64,000 nt of DNA, taken from the NCBI GenBank assembly GCA_039201605.1, contig JBCCRO010000030.1, positions 1 to 64,000 on the forward strand, read 5' to 3'. A program made the translations under genes and the position numbers. Source of the stretch: CADEDH01 sp039201605. Its GTDB lineage: Bacteria; Actinomycetota; Acidimicrobiia; Acidimicrobiales; SZUA-35. Shown here in pieces: positions 34,707 to 43,163 of the stretch; positions within the stretch are counted from its first letter, which is position 1, and each line of letters begins with the position of its first letter. Under the pieces are notes generated by a model. The model saw only the letters and a program-made list of their open reading frames with translations. It was not told the DNA's origin and did not search any database.

Positions 34707-35981
34707 TCAAAAGGGTTTGGAAACGTTCGACACCGGTTCGTCGGCCATCGGGCGGGCCTCGACCATGTCGTGGGCCTCCGGCCCCTTCGTCCGCCACCAC
34801 CGTCCGTAGGCGGCCGCACCGGGGGTGGCGCTGACGCCGTGGGCCACGATCGACAGGAGCACGGTCCACGACATCACGGTGAACACCGGGCCCAGGTCGA
34901 CGTCGTGGGCATGCTCGACGGCCGAGATGCCGAACAGGATCGACGCCAGGCCCCTCGGGCCGAACCAGCCGAAGAAGCCGACGGTCTGGGGGCGGAGGCC
35001 GCTGCCCACCAGCGACAGGGCGATGGCCAGCGGCCGTACCAGGACGAGGCTCCCCACGGCGTAGAGGGCCACCCGCCAGTCGAGCTCGGGCAGTGCCGGG
35101 CCGACGACGATGGCACCGAAGACGATGAAGGCGACATTGGCCAGCAGCTGGGCCAGATCCTCGGTGAACTCCTCGATGTGGGCGCAGGTCTCGCGGGCGA
35201 CGGTGCCGAACGACAGGCCGGCGACGAAGGTGGCGATGAAGCCGTTGCCGCCGACCTCGAGGGCGGTCACGAACGCGGACACCGCCACCCCGAGCACGGC
35301 CAGCTGACGGGCCACGCCGGCCATCCAGCCCCGGGCCGATGACCGCTCGATGAGCCACCCGGCACCGCAGCCGATGACGACGCCGACGGCGACGCCGAAC
35401 CCGATCTGCTCGGCGGCGAACGCCAGCCAGGAGCCGGCGGTGGTGAACTGATCCTCATCGGCGGCGAGGGCGACGAACAGGGTCACCGCCGGGAGGGCGA
35501 TGCCGTCGTTGAGCCCGCTCTCCACGTTGAGCGACTCCCGCACCCGGATCGGCACCGCCTCGTCGCTGACCACCGCCTGGCCCAGGGCGGCGTCGGTCGG
35601 GGCCAGGATGGCGGCGATCAGGGCGGCCACGGCGAGCGGGATGTCGAACAGGGCCCACGCCAGCACGGTGCCGAACCCGATCGCCAGGGGCAGGCCGATC
35701 GCCAGCATGCGGGTGGGGAGGACGATGTTGCGCCGCAGGCGACGGACGTCGATGCCCACCGCGTCGCTGAACAGCAGGAGGGCCAGGGTGGCCTCGGCCA
35801 ACAGCTCGACGCCCTCGGAGTCCAGGGGCGGATCGACCACGTCGAACCCGGCCGAACCGATGAGCAGGCCGAAGCCGACGAAGAACATCGGGCCGGTGAG
35901 CGGCGAACGCTCCACCCGACCCGAGATCAGCCCGTAGGCCACGAAAAAGGCCGCGATCAGGCCCACGTCGAACGCTTGCAT
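34707..35981 (-). CDS. Cation:proton antiporter, CPA1 (NhaP-like) family
   Basis: 424 aa from ATG 35981, with GGAAGGA upstream. About 12-13 membrane segments are visible. The ion-binding region of CPA1 antiporters is clear: APTDAALGQAVVSDEAVP followed by VRESLNVESGLNDGIALP. A later conserved block is GWFGPRGLASILFGI. Such proteins exchange Na+ or K+ for H+ and help pH or salt balance. The short cytosolic tail (about 30 residues) carries no regulatory domain. It is divergent from the Rieske-TPP fusion gene. Confidence 0.9.
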   Translation of the reverse strand: MQAFDVGLIAAFFVAYGLISGRVERSPLTGPMFFVGFGLLIGSAGFDVVDPPLDSEGVELLAEATLALLLFSDAVGIDVRRLRRNIVLPTRMLAIGLPLAIGFGTVLAWALFDIPLAVAALIAAILAPTDAALGQAVVSDEAVPIRVRESLNVESGLNDGIALPAVTLFVALAADEDQFTTAGSWLAFAAEQIGFGVAVGVVIGCGAGWLIERSSARGWMAGVARQLAVLGVAVSAFVTALEVGGNGFIATFVAGLSFGTVARETCAHIEEFTEDLAQLLANVAFIVFGAIVVGPALPELDWRVALYAVGSLVLVRPLAIALSLVGSGLRPQTVGFFGWFGPRGLASILFGISAVEHAHDVDLGPVFTVMSWTVLLSIVAHGVSATPGAAAYGRWWRTKGPEAHDMVEARPMADEPVSNVSKPF

Positions 35982-36139
35982 CCGCCCATCCTTCCAGGAA
36001 TCTCCACGCCGATTCGGCGGACCGGGAACACCGTCGGCACCCGATGCGTTCCCATTGGCCTCCGGCCTGGCCCTGCGGCGGCGCCGGTCGGGGGAACGTG
36101 CCAGGATCATCGGCAGCAACAAAGGGGAAGGGTGATCAC

Positions 36140-38143
36140 GTGAGCACCACTGAGAAGCCGAGCATCGTCGAGCCCGCATTGCCCGACGGTCGGTACGCCT
36201 GGCACAAGCTGGTCGATCTCGACGAGCTGCCCGAGGGTCGGGTCACCACGGTCAACATCGGCCACGAGAGCCTGGCGGTCACCAACACCGCCGAGGGCGG
36301 CTACGGCTGCCTGGCCAACGCCTGCCCCCACCAGGGCGGCCCCCTCGGTGAGGGCTCGATCGAGAAGGGGTGGCTCCGCTGCCCGTGGCACGGCTACGAC
36401 TACTCGCCAAAGAACGGCCAACCCCCGGGCGCCCACGCCGACAACCCCGGCGCCTACCGGACCGAGACGCGCCCCGACGGGGTGTACGTGGCCCTGCCGG
36501 TGGAGGTGGCCCGGCCCCGCAGCGTCTCCGACGTGATGGTGGAGACGATGGTCAACTGGGGCGTCACCCACGTGTTCGGCATGGTGGGCCACTCCAACCT
36601 GGGCTTCGCCGACGCCATGCGGGTGGCGGAGCAGCGGGGTGAGCTGTCCTACATCGGGATCCGCCACGAGGGGGCGGCGTCGTTCGCCGCCACCGCCTAC
36701 GGCAAGCTCACCGGGCGGCTGGCCGGGTGTTTCGCCATCGCCGGGCCGGGGTCGACCAACCTGATGACCGGCCTGTACGACGCCAAGACCGACCGGGCTC
36801 CGGTGCTGGCGCTCTGTGGCCAGGTGCCGTCCAAGCAGCGGGGCCGCGGCGCCTTCCAGGACACCGACCTCCACGCCGCCTTCCACGACGTGGCGCGCTA
36901 CTCCGAGACGGTGCAGGCCGGCTCCGATCACGCCGAGCTGATGACCCTGGCCTGCAAGACGGCGATCGTGGAGCGAGACGTGGCCCACCTGGTCTTCCCC
37001 GACGAGGTGCAGGAGCTGCCGGCCGCAGAGGGAGCCAAGGCCGGTGGACCGGCCGGTCGGACCGGGGAGCGGCGCATCGCACCGCCGGCCGACGCTCTGG
37101 AGGCGGCGGTGGCGGCCATGACCGCGAGCGCCCGGCCGATCATCATCGTCGGCAACGGTGCCCGCGACGGCATCGCCGAGATCATCGCCCTGGCCGAGCG
37201 GCTCGACGCCCCGGTGCTCACCACCTTCAAGGGCAAGGGGCTCATCTCCGACCACCATCGCCTGGCCGGTGGTGTGCTCGGCCGGTCGGGAACGCCGGTG
37301 GCGAGCTGGTTCATGAACGAGAGCGATCTGATCGTCACCTTCGGTGTGTCGTTCGCCAATCACACCGGCATCGCCGACTACAAGCCGATCGTGCAGGTCG
37401 ACTTCGACCCGATGGCCCTCGGCCGCTTCCACCCGGTCACCGTCCCGGTGCAGGGTCACGTCGGCGTGACGGCCCAGGCCATGCTCGACGCCTGCGATGT
37501 GGTGAGCCGCGACGGCGCCGCCACCGAGGTGGCCGAGCGGTGGGAGATCTGGCGGGCGGAGAAGGCCAGCCGCCGCCTGGACGATCACGGTGAGGGGATC
37601 AACGCCGCCGCCCTGTTCGCCGCCCTGAGCGAGTGCGTTCCGGCCGATGCGATCATGCCGGTCGACGTCGGCAACAACACCTATTCCTTCGGCCGCTACT
37701 TCGAGGTGAAGGATCAGGCGGTCATCATGTCGGGCTATCTCGGCTCGATCGGGTTCGCCCTCCCGGCGGCCATGGGAGCGTGGGCGGCGACGCAGAGCCA
37801 GCCCGACTTCGCCGGTCGGCCCGTGGTGTCGATCTCGGGCGACGGCGGCCTCGGGCAGTACGCCATGGAGATGACGACGGCGGTGAAGTACGGGATGAAC
37901 ATCACCCACGTCGTCATGAACAACAGCGAGCTGGGCAAGATCTCGAAGGAGCAGCGGGCCGCCGACTTCGACGTGTGGCAGACCTCGCTCCACAACCCGT
38001 CGTTCGCCGCGTTCGCCGAGCTGTGCGGGGCCAAGGGCATCCGGGTCACCGAGCTCGACGCCCTGCCCGCCGCCATCGGCGAGGCGGTGGCCCACGACGG
38101 TCCGTGCCTGGTCGAGGTCATCACCGACGCCCTGCTGGTGTAG
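36140..38143 (+). CDS. Rieske [2Fe-2S] domain fused to a thiamine-diphosphate (pyruvate-oxidase-like) enzyme
   Basis: 667 aa from GTG 36140, with AAAGGGGAAGGG upstream. Residues 18-122 are a Rieske ferredoxin domain with Cys62-x-His64 (ACPHQGG) and Cys81-x2-His84 (RCPWHGYDY). Residues about 129-667 are a full ThDP enzyme: the catalytic-type Glu177 in GIRHEGAASFAATAYGK, the central FAD/nucleotide-like domain (PIIIVGNGARDGIAE) and the C-terminal ThDP motif SGDGGLGQYAMEMTTAVKYG...VVMNN. The best match is the pyruvate oxidase/acetolactate synthase family. The fusion implies that electrons from a 2-oxoacid decarboxylation pass to the iron-sulfur centre (inference). There is no stop or frameshift between the parts, and the linker is short. 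Confidence 0.88.
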   Translation: MSTTEKPSIVEPALPDGRYAWHKLVDLDELPEGRVTTVNIGHESLAVTNTAEGGYGCLANACPHQGGPLGEGSIEKGWLRCPWHGYDYSPKNGQPPGAHADNPGAYRTETRPDGVYVALPVEVARPRSVSDVMVETMVNWGVTHVFGMVGHSNLGFADAMRVAEQRGELSYIGIRHEGAASFAATAYGKLTGRLAGCFAIAGPGSTNLMTGLYDAKTDRAPVLALCGQVPSKQRGRGAFQDTDLHAAFHDVARYSETVQAGSDHAELMTLACKTAIVERDVAHLVFPDEVQELPAAEGAKAGGPAGRTGERRIAPPADALEAAVAAMTASARPIIIVGNGARDGIAEIIALAERLDAPVLTTFKGKGLISDHHRLAGGVLGRSGTPVASWFMNESDLIVTFGVSFANHTGIADYKPIVQVDFDPMALGRFHPVTVPVQGHVGVTAQAMLDACDVVSRDGAATEVAERWEIWRAEKASRRLDDHGEGINAAALFAALSECVPADAIMPVDVGNNTYSFGRYFEVKDQAVIMSGYLGSIGFALPAAMGAWAATQSQPDFAGRPVVSISGDGGLGQYAMEMTTAVKYGMNITHVVMNNSELGKISKEQRAADFDVWQTSLHNPSFAAFAELCGAKGIRVTELDALPAAIGEAVAHDGPCLVEVITDALLV

Positions 38144-38170
38144 GCCGGCACCGAGTTGTGTTCGGTCGAT

Positions 38171-40270
38171 CTAGCCCTCGCAGCCGATCGGGTCGTGGCC
38201 GATCGTGACGAGCAACAGGTCGCCGGACCGGGTGATGTGGCGGACCGGTCGATCGAGTTCCACCAGCTCCTCGCCGGTCCCCGATCGGAGGAGGAGGCCC
38301 TCCGGCACGGCGACGGCGATCACGTCACCGTCGACGAGATGGCGGTCGGAGGGGCCGCCGCCGTAGCCCTCGGCGGCTCGGATCCGCTCGGGGGCGTCGT
38401 CGTCGCCGGTCACCACCAGGAGCTCGATGGTGCTCGGCCGGCCGGGTGGCGTCACGGCGAAGACGAGGCCATCGTCGGTGGCGCCGAGGAACCCGTTGCC
38501 GCCCTGACCGTTGACCGTCAGCGCCATCGACCACAGTTCCACGGCCGGGTCGTCGGCCCGCACCACGGTCAGCTCGCGGGTGCTCACCGCCGTCTCGGGA
38601 AGATCGTTGCGCACGTCGTAGACGATCAGGTCACCGTCGGGGTCGTTCGGGTTCGGGGCCAGTGAGGCCGAGCGCAGGTCCTCCTGGGTCCACCGGGGTA
38701 GGCCGTCGTCGAGTCCGTACACGGTGAGGCGGGCGTTGGGGCCTTGGGTGGAGCCGAAGAGGGTGAGGGCATGGCGACGCCCGACCTGGAGCCAGGGCCC
38801 GAGTGACGACTGGCTGCCGAAGGCGTCGTACACGTCGTCCCACGGCAGGGGGCTGGTGTCGGTGATGCCACCGTCGGCGCCTTCGATCCGCAGCACGGGC
38901 TCGGCGCCGTCGTGGAACCAGACCAGAACCGGCAGCTCATCGTTGACCGGGGTGGAGGCGATGGGAGCGGGGTCGAAGACGCCCGCCGGTGGGCCGAGGT
39001 CGACCAGGTCTCCGTCGGCGTCGATCCGGGCCCGGTAGGGCTCGTAGTCGTCGAGCGCAAGGCCGCCGTCGACGTCGAACAACGCTCCGCCGTCGACGGC
39101 GACGGCCGGGCGCAGGACCACGGCCTCCACGTGGTGCTGCCACGCCACGGTGCCGTCGCTCATCCGTAGTGCCGTGACGCTGGGGAGCACGGTGTCGAGC
39201 CCCGGGTCGACCACCAGGACGGTGTCGGCGTCGATGGCGAGGGGCGGCCGGTCGAACGACGGGAGATCGCGCGACCACACCTCGCTGCCGGTGGCCAGTG
39301 ACCACGCCACCAGCGTGGGGGCGGTGGCCACGACGCAACCCGTGCCATCGTGTATCTCGGGCGGCAAGGGGTTGTAGACGGGTTGGGCTGGGTCGAGCAC
39401 GAGCCCCGGCGGCTGACGGTCCATGGCGTCGTCCAAGCTGGCTTGAGCGGCCTGGGCGTAGGGCGTGGTGCCGGCCACGGTCGGGTCGCTGAGGGCGGCC
39501 GGCGCTGGGTCGTCGACGATGAAGAACGAGGCGACGGCGAAGAAGCCGCCGGCGACCAGGATGAGCCGGTGATGGTTCGGGAGGGGTTCCGCAGCCGGAT
39601 CGCCGGTGGTGGCCGTCGGCAGCACGCGGTTGGCCTTGCGGAGCACCAGGAGGACGCGGACCGCCAGCCACAGGGCGACGGCGATCACGACCACGACCTC
39701 GCGGCCGGCGCCGCCGACCTGGACGAGGAACAGGAGGATCATCGGCCCGATGACGCCGGCTATCAGGATGTGGCCCGCCAGGCGTTCACTGCGTTGCCGG
39801 AGCTGCTCTTCGCCGACGGTGGTGGCCTGACCGGCGATGCCGGTGAGGATCGAGCGGATGAGAAGCACCAGCACGGCCCAGCCGACCAGCGCGGCCACGA
39901 TGCCGAAGCCGCCGTCTCGCCCCGTCAGCGGGCTCGAATCCACCGCTTGGCCGACGCCTGCGGCGCCGATGGCCGCCAGCTGTTCGGCCAGGGCGAAGGT
40001 CGCCAGGACATAGGCCGCCCATCGGGCTGAGGCGTAGGAGCGGGCGACGGGCCGCAGTCGGGCGGTGGCCCAGGCGATGAGCAGGAAGCCGAGCACGTCG
40101 GGGAGGAGATCGAAGCCGTTGATCCACAGGTCGAGGCCGACCAAGAGGAAGCCCCAGAACATCTGGTTGAACGACCCGTTGCCCCGGGCCCCGACCGGAT
40201 CCACCGGCCCGCTCGTCGGCGCGCTCGTCGACGGTTGCCGTACGTCGTCCTCGATCGGTGTGTCGCCCAT
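38171..40270 (-). CDS. Polytopic membrane protein with extracellular PQQ-like beta-propeller
   Basis: 699 aa from ATG 40270, with GGCGAGGGACC upstream. Residues about 35-215 contain several membrane helices (FWGFLLVGLDLWINGFDLLP, then VLGFLLIAWATA and later segments), and one more helix near 240-258 leads outward. The remainder (about 260-699) shows propeller blades such as APTLVAWSLATGSEVWSRD, VTALRMSDGTVAWQHHVE and ARIDADGDLVDLG. The N-terminal motif resembles uncharacterised membrane proteins found in firmicutes and actinobacteria. It may sense or bind something outside; the function is unknown. Its layout recalls the VWD lipoprotein propeller at 2003-4174. Confidence 0.75.
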   Translation of the reverse strand: MGDTPIEDDVRQPSTSAPTSGPVDPVGARGNGSFNQMFWGFLLVGLDLWINGFDLLPDVLGFLLIAWATARLRPVARSYASARWAAYVLATFALAEQLAAIGAAGVGQAVDSSPLTGRDGGFGIVAALVGWAVLVLLIRSILTGIAGQATTVGEEQLRQRSERLAGHILIAGVIGPMILLFLVQVGGAGREVVVVIAVALWLAVRVLLVLRKANRVLPTATTGDPAAEPLPNHHRLILVAGGFFAVASFFIVDDPAPAALSDPTVAGTTPYAQAAQASLDDAMDRQPPGLVLDPAQPVYNPLPPEIHDGTGCVVATAPTLVAWSLATGSEVWSRDLPSFDRPPLAIDADTVLVVDPGLDTVLPSVTALRMSDGTVAWQHHVEAVVLRPAVAVDGGALFDVDGGLALDDYEPYRARIDADGDLVDLGPPAGVFDPAPIASTPVNDELPVLVWFHDGAEPVLRIEGADGGITDTSPLPWDDVYDAFGSQSSLGPWLQVGRRHALTLFGSTQGPNARLTVYGLDDGLPRWTQEDLRSASLAPNPNDPDGDLIVYDVRNDLPETAVSTRELTVVRADDPAVELWSMALTVNGQGGNGFLGATDDGLVFAVTPPGRPSTIELLVVTGDDDAPERIRAAEGYGGGPSDRHLVDGDVIAVAVPEGLLLRSGTGEELVELDRPVRHITRSGDLLLVTIGHDPIGCEG

Positions 40271-40349
40271 GGTCCCTCGCCTCGCCTCGCCTCCATGATC
40301 GCTCGACGGCGCCGGGGATGGGCCTCACCTTGGCCGTGGTGGCGACCGG

Positions 40350-41258
40350 TCACAGGAGAAGGAGGCTGCGAGCCGATCGGCGGATCCGCAGGCGTTCGCC
40401 CCACCCGATCTCCAGTCGGTCGCTCTCGATGCCGTCGCCGAAGGCCACCAGCCGGTCGGACTCGCTCTCGATCACCAGCTCGGCGCCGTCGACCAGGAGG
40501 CCGGCGGTGAGGTCGGTGCCGGAGCTTGGCGAGGGCCAGGCCTCCCGCACGAACCAGGCCAGGTCGGTCGAGGTGGTCTCGGGGAGGGCCCAGTCGAGCC
40601 GCCGCTCCCGGTGCACCGATCGACACCAGCTGGTGGCGCCGGTGGCGGTGCCCACCAGCACCCCGGACGACGACTGTCGCTCGGCCGCCCGGTCGAGGAC
40701 GAGGCTGTAGCGGGCCGACTGGTGGCTGGGGTGGCCGATGTAGACCTCGTTGAGGGCCCGCAGGCTGCGCCCGTCGCCGGTGGCGAGCTCGACCAGCGAG
40801 CGGAGCTCGGCCGTACCGGTGCACGGCTCGTCGGGTGCCGAGGCGGCCGCCACCCGTCGGAGGATGGCGGCCACCCGGTCGGGCCGGTGGCGGACGAGCA
40901 CGCCGGCGTTGCGGGTGGGCTCCGGGTCGACGCCGACCACCGGTTGGCCCGAGAGGTACTTGGCCACGTTGGCCACCAGGCCGTCCTGGCCCACGGCGAT
41001 GACCACGTCCTCCGGGCCGAACAGCCATCGGTCGAGGTCGGCCCGATCGAGGGAGGCCCGCCGCCAGTCGACGGGGACGGCGGCGGCCACCATCTGCAGG
41101 GCCTCCTGCTGGTGGGCGTGACTGCGATCGAGCTCGTCCAGGCTCCGACCCCGCCCGGAGAGGACGAACTCGACCTGGCTTCGGGAGCCGTGCCGGGCCA
41201 CTAGGTGGTCGTACTCCGTGGGTCGGCTCACCACGAGCGCCCGGGGGGCTACGGTCAT
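40350..41258 (-). CDS. ATP-NAD kinase-like protein (NADK2-type), possibly atypical
   Basis: 302 aa from ATG 41258, overlapping the upstream SPFH gene as ATGA. Family blocks are recognisable: the GGDGT position reads VIAVGQDGLVANVAKYL, followed by PVVGVDPEPTRNAGVL, the NE motif in LNEVYIGHPSHQSAR and the T/S-rich loop SGVLVGTATGATSWCRS. In true NAD kinases the first motif is GGDGT; here the second Gly is Gln and Thr is Leu. It may therefore bind NAD(H) or phosphorylate it with altered specificity. Co-transcription with an SPFH protein and control by a divergent NrtR regulator both point to NAD metabolism. Confidence 0.7.
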   Translation of the reverse strand: MTVAPRALVVSRPTEYDHLVARHGSRSQVEFVLSGRGRSLDELDRSHAHQQEALQMVAAAVPVDWRRASLDRADLDRWLFGPEDVVIAVGQDGLVANVAKYLSGQPVVGVDPEPTRNAGVLVRHRPDRVAAILRRVAAASAPDEPCTGTAELRSLVELATGDGRSLRALNEVYIGHPSHQSARYSLVLDRAAERQSSSGVLVGTATGATSWCRSVHRERRLDWALPETTSTDLAWFVREAWPSPSSGTDLTAGLLVDGAELVIESESDRLVAFGDGIESDRLEIGWGERLRIRRSARSLLLL

Positions 41259-42325
41259 CGCTCGTCGCCGGGCTCGAGCGCCCGCCGCCCCTCGTCGTCG
41301 GCGCCGCCGCCCAGGCCGCTGTCGCTCACGGCGGCACCCAGGAAGCGGGCAGCCAGTGAGCTGACCAGGTCGGGGCTGAGGACCAGGGTGCCGATGTCCG
41401 GCAGGCCGCCGGCCAGGTCCCCCACCGCCAGCGACAGCAGCACGGCGTCGTCGGCGTCGCCGTAGGCCGCCACCCGCAGCCGCTCGGCCTCGGCCTTGGC
41501 CGCGCCGAGGTCGCGCACCGTGGCCGCCTGGGCCCGACCCCGCACCTCGGTGGCGTCGGCCTCGGCCGCCACCCGGATGCGGACGGTCTCGGCCTCGTCG
41601 GTCACCCGACGCTGTTCGTTGGCCCCGGTCTGGGCCACGAGCTGCTCCTCGCGGATGGCCAATTCGATCCGGTTCTGCAGCTCGTTCTCGCTGATGCCGC
41701 GCTCCTGTTCGACGGCCAGGGCCCGCCGCTCGAACATGGCCCGATCGGCCTCCTGCTGCAGCTGTTCGCGGACCGGAGTCTGCAGCGCCTGCTCCATGTC
41801 GGTTTCCGGTCGGACGGCGACGACACGGACGTCGACGATCTCCAGCCCGGTCTCGATGAGCCGATCGTCGGCCCGGAGGCCGGCGCCGAGCGTGCCCCGC
41901 AGCGCCGGCACACCCTGGCCAAGCACCTCGGTGAGCGACAGGCTGGCCAGGACCGCCGTGGCGTGCTGCTGGGCCAGCTCGGTCAGCAGGCCCCCGATCT
42001 GCTCCAGCGGCGTGCGCACCCAGGCGCCGGTGGTGTTGTCGATGGTGAAGTCGATCCGCTCGGCGGCGGCGGAGGGGCGAGCAATCCGGTAGGTGATCGA
42101 GGCCTGCACCGAGATCTCCTGGAAGTCGCTCGTGCGGTCCCGGAAGATCAGCGGCAGCTCGCGCTCGTCGATCGGGAGCTCGCTGATCGACGAGGTCCGG
42201 GGGACGAACCAGAAGGACTGGCCGATGCCGTCGTTGACCACCTGGCCGTTGCGGAGGCGGCGGACGTAGGTGGTCGACGAGGAGCGGAGGTGGCTGACGA
42301 TCGGTCGTCGGGTGATGGTGGCCAT
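41255..42325 (-). CDS. SPFH/Band-7 domain protein
   Basis: 356 aa from ATG 42325. The SPFH core spans about residues 20-200 (SFWFVPRTSSISELPIDERE, SVQASITYRIARP, ELAQQHATAVLASLSLTEVL, GLEIVDVRVVAVRP). A long Glu/Arg/Ala-rich coiled coil follows (EQLQQEADRAMFERRALAVE, ENELQNRIELAIREEQLV), as in flotillin-like scaffold proteins. No N-terminal membrane helix is obvious, so it may be peripheral. It overlaps the NAD-kinase-like gene by four bases, suggesting the two products work together. Two perfect TCGTCAnnnTGACGA palindromes lie just upstream. Confidence 0.85.
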   Translation of the reverse strand: MATITRRPIVSHLRSSSTTYVRRLRNGQVVNDGIGQSFWFVPRTSSISELPIDERELPLIFRDRTSDFQEISVQASITYRIARPSAAAERIDFTIDNTTGAWVRTPLEQIGGLLTELAQQHATAVLASLSLTEVLGQGVPALRGTLGAGLRADDRLIETGLEIVDVRVVAVRPETDMEQALQTPVREQLQQEADRAMFERRALAVEQERGISENELQNRIELAIREEQLVAQTGANEQRRVTDEAETVRIRVAAEADATEVRGRAQAATVRDLGAAKAEAERLRVAAYGDADDAVLLSLAVGDLAGGLPDIGTLVLSPDLVSSLAARFLGAAVSDSGLGGGADDEGRRALEPGDER

Positions 42326-42365
42326 GAGGATGGTCCTCTCGGGTGCTGATGGTCGCTTCGATTAA

Positions 42366-42380
42366 TCGTCAGTTTGACGA
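42366..42380. promoter_or_regulatory. NrtR-type operator, copy 1
   Basis: TCGTCAGTTTGACGA is a perfect 6-3-6 inverted repeat, 40 bases before the SPFH start and in the shared promoter region with the nrtR gene. Its centre is 27 bases from that of copy 2. Confidence 0.7.
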
Positions 42381-42391
42381 ATAGTTGATTT

Positions 42392-42408
42392 ATCGTCAAC
42401 ATGACGAT
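42392..42408. promoter_or_regulatory. NrtR-type operator, copy 2
   Basis: ATCGTCAACATGACGAT is a perfect 7-3-7 inverted repeat, 30 bases before the nrtR GTG. It has the same arms as copy 1, so one regulator probably binds both. The surrounding sequence is AT-rich, as expected for a divergent promoter. Confidence 0.7.
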
Positions 42409-42437
42409 TGGCACGTCGGGTTGGGTAGCCTCGGGTC

Positions 42438-43148
42438 GTGGGTCCGTTCTCGTCGATCGCCGTCACCGTGGATCTGGTGGTGTTCACCATCCGGACCGAA
42501 CGCCTGCACGTGCTGACGGTGACGAGGGGGGTCGAGCCTTTCGAGGGTCGCTTGGCGCTGCCCGGTGGTTTCGTCCTGCCCGAGGAAGACCTCGACCAGG
42601 CGGCCGGGCGGGAGCTGGCCGAGGAGACCGGCCTCGGCCGGGGCGACGGCCTCCATCTGGAGCAGCTCGCCACCTATGGCACCCCGGGCCGGGATCCCCG
42701 CCAACGGGTGGTGACCGTGGCCTATCTGGCCCTGGCCGCCGCCCTCGGCGACCCGACGGCGGGCACCGATGCGGCGGAGGCCCAGTGGCTGCCGGTCGAA
42801 GACGTCCTGGTGGGCGGCCTCGCCTTCGACCACGATCGCATCCTCGACGACGGCCTGGATCGGGCCCGGGCCAAGCTGGAGTACACCACGCTCGCCACCA
42901 CGTTCTGCCCGCCGACGTTCACCGTGGCCGACCTCCGTCAGGTCTACGAGGCGGTGTGGGGGGTGTCGATCGACCCCCGCAACTTCCACCGCAAGGTCGT
43001 GGCCAGCGAGGGGTTCGTCGAGGAGACCGGGGAGCGGACGGCCGAGGGGCGAGGGCGACCAGCGATGTTGTTCCGGGCCGGGCCGGCCACGGCACTGCAT
43101 CCGCCGATCGTCCGCCAGGGCTCGGTTGCTCGGGAGCTCGGCGGGTAG
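42438..43148 (+). CDS. nrtR: NrtR-type regulator: Nudix domain plus winged helix
   Basis: 236 aa from GTG 42438. Residues 1-135 are a Nudix domain with the whole Nudix box (GGFVLPEEDLDQ, then AAGRELAEETGL), so hydrolase activity may be retained. Residues about 145-225 form the NrtR winged helix (TTFCPPTFTVADLRQVYEAV, NFHRKVVASEGFVEET, RPAMLFRAG). NrtR proteins sense ADP-ribose or related NAD products and regulate NAD synthesis or salvage genes. Here the divergent operon encodes an SPFH protein and an NAD-kinase-like protein, with two palindromic sites between. Control of that operon and of itself is the likely role. Confidence 0.88.
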   Translation: MGPFSSIAVTVDLVVFTIRTERLHVLTVTRGVEPFEGRLALPGGFVLPEEDLDQAAGRELAEETGLGRGDGLHLEQLATYGTPGRDPRQRVVTVAYLALAAALGDPTAGTDAAEAQWLPVEDVLVGGLAFDHDRILDDGLDRARAKLEYTTLATTFCPPTFTVADLRQVYEAVWGVSIDPRNFHRKVVASEGFVEETGERTAEGRGRPAMLFRAGPATALHPPIVRQGSVARELGG

Positions 43149-43163
43149 TCGACGGCCCGGCGT

